Source of the DNA: Halorussus marinus
GTDB taxonomy: Archaea; Halobacteriota; Halobacteria; Halobacteriales; Haladaptataceae
Assembly (NCBI RefSeq): GCF_004765795.1
Contig: NZ_SBIV01000001.1
Location: 310,001 to 374,000 of the forward strand
Length of the DNA: 64,000 nt
Direction of reading: 5' to 3'
Under the pieces are notes generated by a model. That model did no database searches. It was not told the origin of the DNA and worked only from the letters and a program-made list of their open reading frames with translations. The translations under genes were made by a program, and so were the position numbers. This document shows, piece after piece, positions 60,380-64,000 of the stretch. The first letter of the stretch is position 1; each line of letters begins with the position of its first letter.

Positions 60380-60865
60380 CTACTCGTCGGCCAACTCCTC
60401 GATCAGGCTCTCTAAACTGTAACTCCGGAGCGGGCGCTCGTCGTCCCGGAGCGACGAGATGACGAACGTCGAGTTCGTCCGCTCGACGCCTTCGATGGCC
60501 TCGAACTCGCTGATGAGTCGCTCGACGGCGTCGCTGTCGGGGAGTCGCGCGACGAGGATGAAGTCGGTCTCGCCCATCGTGAAGTACGCCTGCGTGACTC
60601 CCTCGACTTCGAGGAGTCGGTCGCCGAACTCCTCGTAGGGACCCTCGTAGTCCGCCAGCACCTCCACGAGCACGGTCACGCCGAGGCCCGCCGCTTCGAG
60701 GTCGATGTCGTAGAGGTCGTTTTCGATCACGCCCTCCTCCCGGAGGTTGGTCAGCCGGTAGTGGATCGTCGACACCGGGATGTCGGTCTCCTCGCTGAGC
60801 TGTTCGGGGCTCCCGGTACCCAGGTCCGCGATGGCCTTCAGAATGGTGACGTCGCGCTCGTCCAT
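60380..60865 (-). CDS. Lrp/AsnC-family transcriptional regulator
   Basis: A 161-residue AsnC-type regulator: N-terminal HTH (about 1-50, DVTILKAIADLGTGSPEQLSEETDIPVSTIHYRL) and a C-terminal RAM/AsnC ligand domain (about 60-140, VEGVTQAYFTMGETDFILVARLP). It probably senses an amino acid. It faces thyX (tail to tail) and is divergent from the DMT gene at 61071. Confidence 0.9.
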   Translation of the reverse strand: MDERDVTILKAIADLGTGSPEQLSEETDIPVSTIHYRLTNLREEGVIENDLYDIDLEAAGLGVTVLVEVLADYEGPYEEFGDRLLEVEGVTQAYFTMGETDFILVARLPDSDAVERLISEFEAIEGVERTNSTFVISSLRDDERPLRSYSLESLIEELADE

Positions 60866-61070
60866 TTTCGTGGCACTTCGGTCGTCCGCCTAATTAACAC
60901 CGGCGTTCGACCGTCACCGACCCCCAGTTCCGTCTTTTGACGTGTCCGCGACCGCGCATAGTAGCCAGAAACGCGCAAATATTACTCCTATATCTAGGGC
61001 CAGTTCGAGTATTTTGAGAGTCTTTGTAGAAAGGTTTAACTCTACCGCGCTATTTCGTGCTACCAGAACC

Positions 61071-62060
61071 ATGTTATCGGACGATATTTGGCGTTTTGTC
61101 TCGCGCACCCCGGTGCTGTTCGTGCTCGTCGCGACCCTCTGGGGCGGCTCGTTCGTCGCCATCGAAGTCGGACTCCACTACTTCCCGCCGCTGTTGTTCG
61201 CCGGCGTTCGCTACTCGATCGCGGGCGCGATCATCCTCGGCTACGCGGTGTTCGCCGCCGATCGGTGGCGGCCCGCGGGCCGCGACGAGTGGCTCTCGAT
61301 CGGCGTGGTCGGCGCGTTCATCATCGCGGGCCACCACGCGTTCGTCTACATCGGCGAACTGTACGTCTCGGGCGCGATCGCGTCGATCGTGATCAGCCTC
61401 TCGCCGGTCCTGACCGCGGTGTTCGCGTCGCTCGTCCTCGGCCGGCGGCTGTCGACGACCGAGATAGTCGGCTTCGTGATCGGGCTCGTCGGCGTGCTGA
61501 TCGTCGCGGACTTCGACCCGACGAACGCCGCCTCGGCGAGCGCGGTCGGCGTCGGACTCGTGTTCGTCTCGGTGGTCTGCTTCGCGCTCGGGGGCGTGTT
61601 GCTCCGGCCGCTCCGGACCGACCTCCCGGTGTCGTCGCTTCAGGGCTGGGGCATGGTCAGCGGGTCCGGGGTGCTGTACGCCGTCGGCGGGCTCCGGGGC
61701 GAGACGTTCGCCGCGGTGGCGTGGACCTCGACCGCGATCGCGTCGCTGACCTATCTCACCCTGCTCTCTGGCGTGGTCGCGTTCCTCGTCTACTTCGCGC
61801 TGCTCGACCGGGTCGGGCCGACCCAGCTCAACCTCGTCGGCTACCTTGAACCCGTGATGGCGACGCTGTTCGGGTGGCTGTTGCTCGGCGACCTGATCGA
61901 CGGGACCACGGCGGCGGGCTTCGGGGCGATCTTCCTCGGGTTCGCGCTGGTGAAACGCCGGGCGCTCGTCGACATCGTCCGATCGGCACTCGACACCGAC
62001 GACGCCGACGAGTCGGCCTCGTGGTCCGAGCGGAACGCCGTCGCTCCGGCCGACGACTGA
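61071..62060 (+). CDS. EamA/DMT-family transporter (second copy)
   Basis: A 329-residue membrane protein with ten hydrophobic helices. The stretch ELYVSGAIASIVISLSPVLT parallels the other DMT protein. It starts at ATG 61071, after an AT-rich divergent promoter region with the AsnC-type regulator, which could control it. The acidic tail is short. The substrate is unknown. Confidence 0.88.
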   Translation: MLSDDIWRFVSRTPVLFVLVATLWGGSFVAIEVGLHYFPPLLFAGVRYSIAGAIILGYAVFAADRWRPAGRDEWLSIGVVGAFIIAGHHAFVYIGELYVSGAIASIVISLSPVLTAVFASLVLGRRLSTTEIVGFVIGLVGVLIVADFDPTNAASASAVGVGLVFVSVVCFALGGVLLRPLRTDLPVSSLQGWGMVSGSGVLYAVGGLRGETFAAVAWTSTAIASLTYLTLLSGVVAFLVYFALLDRVGPTQLNLVGYLEPVMATLFGWLLLGDLIDGTTAAGFGAIFLGFALVKRRALVDIVRSALDTDDADESASWSERNAVAPADD

Positions 62061-62194
62061 GGCGTCGGTCCGGGCGACGCCGCCGGGCGCCGAGTCGATT
62101 TCTGTGGCGATTTTCTTCGTCTCGTCGTCCCTGATCGGCCGCCGGGGGTTCCGGGACCCGGACGTTTAGGATGTGTCGGGACAACTACTCGCAC

Positions 62195-63349
62195 ATGCTG
62201 GCACTCCGAGGCGGGACAGTCGTAGACGCGGGCGGCACTCGAAAAGCGGACGTCGCCGTCGAGGACGGCGAGATCGCGGCGGTCGGGGACGTGCCCGACG
62301 CCGACGAGGAGATCGACGCGACCGGACAGTTCGTCGCGCCCGGACTCGTCGACGCCCACGTCCACCTCACCCTCGACGGCCGGCCGGATCCGGGGTCGGC
62401 GCGCGGGGCCTCCGAAGCGACGCTCGCCTACCGGGCCGCCAACAACCTCGAGAGCGCGCTCGACGGCGGCGTGACGACGGTTCGAGACCTCGGGGCGGCG
62501 GCGTCGGTCGCGCTCGACGCCGCCGACGCCGTCGAGTCGGGCGTGCTCGACGGGCCCCGGGTCCTCGCCTGCGGCCAGAGCGTGGTGATGACCGGCGGCC
62601 ACGGCCACTGGCACGCCCGCGAGGCCGACGGCGTCGCCGAGGTACAGAAGGCGACTCGCGAGCAACTCAAGCGGGGTGCGGACGTCGTGAAGACGATGGC
62701 GACCGGCGGGGTCCTCACCGAGGGCGCGCTGACGGGCGCCCCGGAACTCACCGAGGAGGAGCTGTCGGCGCTCGTCGAGACGGCCGCGGCCAAGCGCGTG
62801 CCGACGGCGGCCCACGCTCACGGCGCGGCGGGCATCAAGAACGCGACCCGGGCGGGTATCACCAGCGTCGAACACGGCACCTTCATGGACCGGGAAGCGG
62901 CCGAGCTGATGGCCGATCGGGGCACCTACTGGGTCCCGACCGCGAAGGCGCTCCACGGCATCGTCGACGCCGGGACCGAAGCCGGGATCCCCGAGTTCGC
63001 GGTTCGGAAGGCCGAAGAAGCGGCCGAGGCGTTCGACGAGGCGTTCGACCACGCGATCGAGGCGGGCGTCCCGATCGCCATGGGAACCGACGCCGGCACG
63101 CCGTTCAACCACCTCGCCGACGCCCCGGAGGAGTTGGCGTTGATGGTCGACCACGGCCTCTCGCCGGCGGCGGCTCTGGAGGCGGCGACGGTCAACGCCG
63201 CCGACCTGCTGGGTCTCGACGGCGAGGTCGGGCGGGTAATCGAAGGCTACCGGGCGGACCTCCTGATTCTCGACGGGGACCCGCTCGACGACGCGACCGC
63301 GTGGCAATCGCCAGCACGCGTCGTGGCCGATGGCACCGTTGTCCGGTGA
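62195..63349 (+). CDS. Amidohydrolase (imidazolonepropionase/prolidase-like)
   Basis: A 384-residue metal-dependent amidohydrolase. The metal motif HVH (H55, H57), a likely carbamylated or metal-bridging Lys166 (VVKTMATGG), HAHG, VEHG and the catalytic Asp in GTDAGTP are visible. Such enzymes hydrolyse cyclic amides or peptides; the substrate is open. An in-frame ATG eight codons upstream (62171) is an alternative start. Confidence 0.87.
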   Translation: MLALRGGTVVDAGGTRKADVAVEDGEIAAVGDVPDADEEIDATGQFVAPGLVDAHVHLTLDGRPDPGSARGASEATLAYRAANNLESALDGGVTTVRDLGAAASVALDAADAVESGVLDGPRVLACGQSVVMTGGHGHWHAREADGVAEVQKATREQLKRGADVVKTMATGGVLTEGALTGAPELTEEELSALVETAAAKRVPTAAHAHGAAGIKNATRAGITSVEHGTFMDREAAELMADRGTYWVPTAKALHGIVDAGTEAGIPEFAVRKAEEAAEAFDEAFDHAIEAGVPIAMGTDAGTPFNHLADAPEELALMVDHGLSPAAALEAATVNAADLLGLDGEVGRVIEGYRADLLILDGDPLDDATAWQSPARVVADGTVVR

Positions 63350-63400
63350 CAGCCCCACGTCAAAAGGTCTTTTATACCGGGCAATGGAGGAATAACGTGC

Positions 63401-64000
63401 ATGAGACGGCTGCTGGCTGTCGGCCTCGTAGTCGTGTTACTCGTCGGAGCGGTGCCCGCGGCGGCGTTCGCGGGCGGGCCGTCCGCAAGCTCGCCGACCG
63501 CCGAGCCACAGCGGCTCGGCGTCGGCGACGACTTCGACGACGTCACGTTCCACATCACGGTGTACGGCAACGGCACCGCCAAGTGGACGTTCACCTACCA
63601 GCAGACGCTCAACGAGACCGAAAAAGACGAGTTCGAGGCGTTCGCCGAGGAGTTCAACAACAACTCGACCGCACTCTACGACGGCTTCCGAGGGCAGGCC
63701 AAGGACCTCGCGAGCGCCGGCCAGAACCGGACGAACCGGACGATGGACGCCGAGCGCTTCTCGAAAGAGGCCCGCGTCGGCGGGATCGTCAACGAGAATC
63801 GAGGGATCGTCCAGATGTCGTTCCACTGGACCTCCTTCGCGGTCGCCGACGGCGCTGACGTGGTCATCGGAGACGTGTTTCAGGACGGGCTGTATCTGGG
63901 TCCGAACCAGTCGCTGGTCGTCCACGCGGGCCCCGAACTCCGGTTCACCGCTGTCGATCCGAACGCCACCGTCTCTGACGGCACGCTGGCCCAGTCCGAA
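63401..64000 (+). CDS. Secreted haloarchaeal protein, cut by window end
   Basis: The first 200 codons of a protein that continues past the window. A signal peptide (about 1-26, MRRLLAVGLVVVLLVGAVPA) is followed by a Thr/Ser-rich linker and a domain with DDVTFHITVYGNGTAKWTFTYQQ, with several N-glycosylation sequons. It resembles haloarchaeal surface proteins of the DUF7345/DUF7343 type. A TATA-like box TTTTATACC (about 63369-63377) precedes it. Confidence 0.7.
   Translation, partial: MRRLLAVGLVVVLLVGAVPAAAFAGGPSASSPTAEPQRLGVGDDFDDVTFHITVYGNGTAKWTFTYQQTLNETEKDEFEAFAEEFNNNSTALYDGFRGQAKDLASAGQNRTNRTMDAERFSKEARVGGIVNENRGIVQMSFHWTSFAVADGADVVIGDVFQDGLYLGPNQSLVVHAGPELRFTAVDPNATVSDGTLAQSE

Noticed and set aside
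1-64000. CRISPR array, rRNA or insertion sequence
   Set aside because: No repeat-spacer series, rRNA sequence, transposase or flanking inverted-repeat pair was seen anywhere; the only short tandem repeats are inside the surface protein gene.

Overview
The window is a chromosomal stretch of a haloarchaeon (class Halobacteria). The evidence is very high GC with G/C at nearly every third codon position, strongly acidic proteins, mostly leaderless genes with a TATA box about 25-31 bp before the start codon, and marker genes: PAN proteasome ATPase, family B DNA polymerase with an intein, Mre11-Rad50, archaeal ThyX, DHPS with MptE, Lrp/AsnC and DtxR regulators, and a tRNA-Gln(UUG). No rRNA, CRISPR array, insertion sequence or transposase is visible.

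Layout. 1-10 kb: UPF0212 protein, HTH-CBS regulator, aminotransferase, UbiA prenyltransferase, secreted DUF7282-type protein, alpha/beta hydrolase, YchF GTPase, a broken dodecin, HTH-GNAT protein. 10-16 kb: fixA-fixB-fixC(X) electron-transfer flavoprotein operon and a bactofilin. 16-24 kb: bile-acid/sodium-type transporter, PAN, Mre11-Rad50 and small proteins. 24-28.5 kb: PolB interrupted by a 437-residue intein. 28.6-33.2 kb: sufC-sufB-sufD, then a ferritin-like protein and a SirR/DtxR regulator. 33.3-38.1 kb: tRNA-Gln with an odd hairpin before it, AlaX, HD hydrolase, LysE-type exporter, GDT1-type exporter and a second DtxR regulator. 38.3-45.5 kb: small zinc protein, threonine synthase, ABC transporter, enoyl-CoA hydratase, DUF5797/DUF5787, Nudix. 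45.6-52.7 kb: uS10-like protein, DHPS, MptE, quinone oxidoreductase, DMT transporter, F420-type oxidoreductase, MOT1-type transporter. 52.7-64 kb: photolyase, redoxin, two superoxide dismutases, P-loop ATPase, Rieske protein, metallo-beta-lactamase hydrolase, ThyX, AsnC, DMT transporter, amidohydrolase and a truncated secreted protein.

How the genes work together. The suf cluster (Fe-S assembly), ferritin-like protein and two DtxR regulators form an Fe/Mn homeostasis theme. A 14-bp TTAG-N6-CTAA palindrome occurs both just before sufC and in the promoter of the second DtxR gene, whose partner is a GDT1-family (probable Mn2+) exporter. Photolyase, redoxin and two SODs form a damage-defence block. 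DHPS and MptE are adjacent pterin/folate-type genes.

The least expected signals are: (i) short upstream ORFs of 13-21 codons that overlap the start codons of five genes, most with a TATA box about 28-31 bp before the mini-ORF ATG; (ii) the shared palindrome of the iron/manganese genes; (iii) a tRNA-Gln-like hairpin 64 bp upstream of tRNA-Gln; (iv) a Cys-rich DUF5787 protein with nuclease-like motifs; and (v) a structured leader before mptE. All function calls are from sequence reading and recalled family knowledge; no database search was run.
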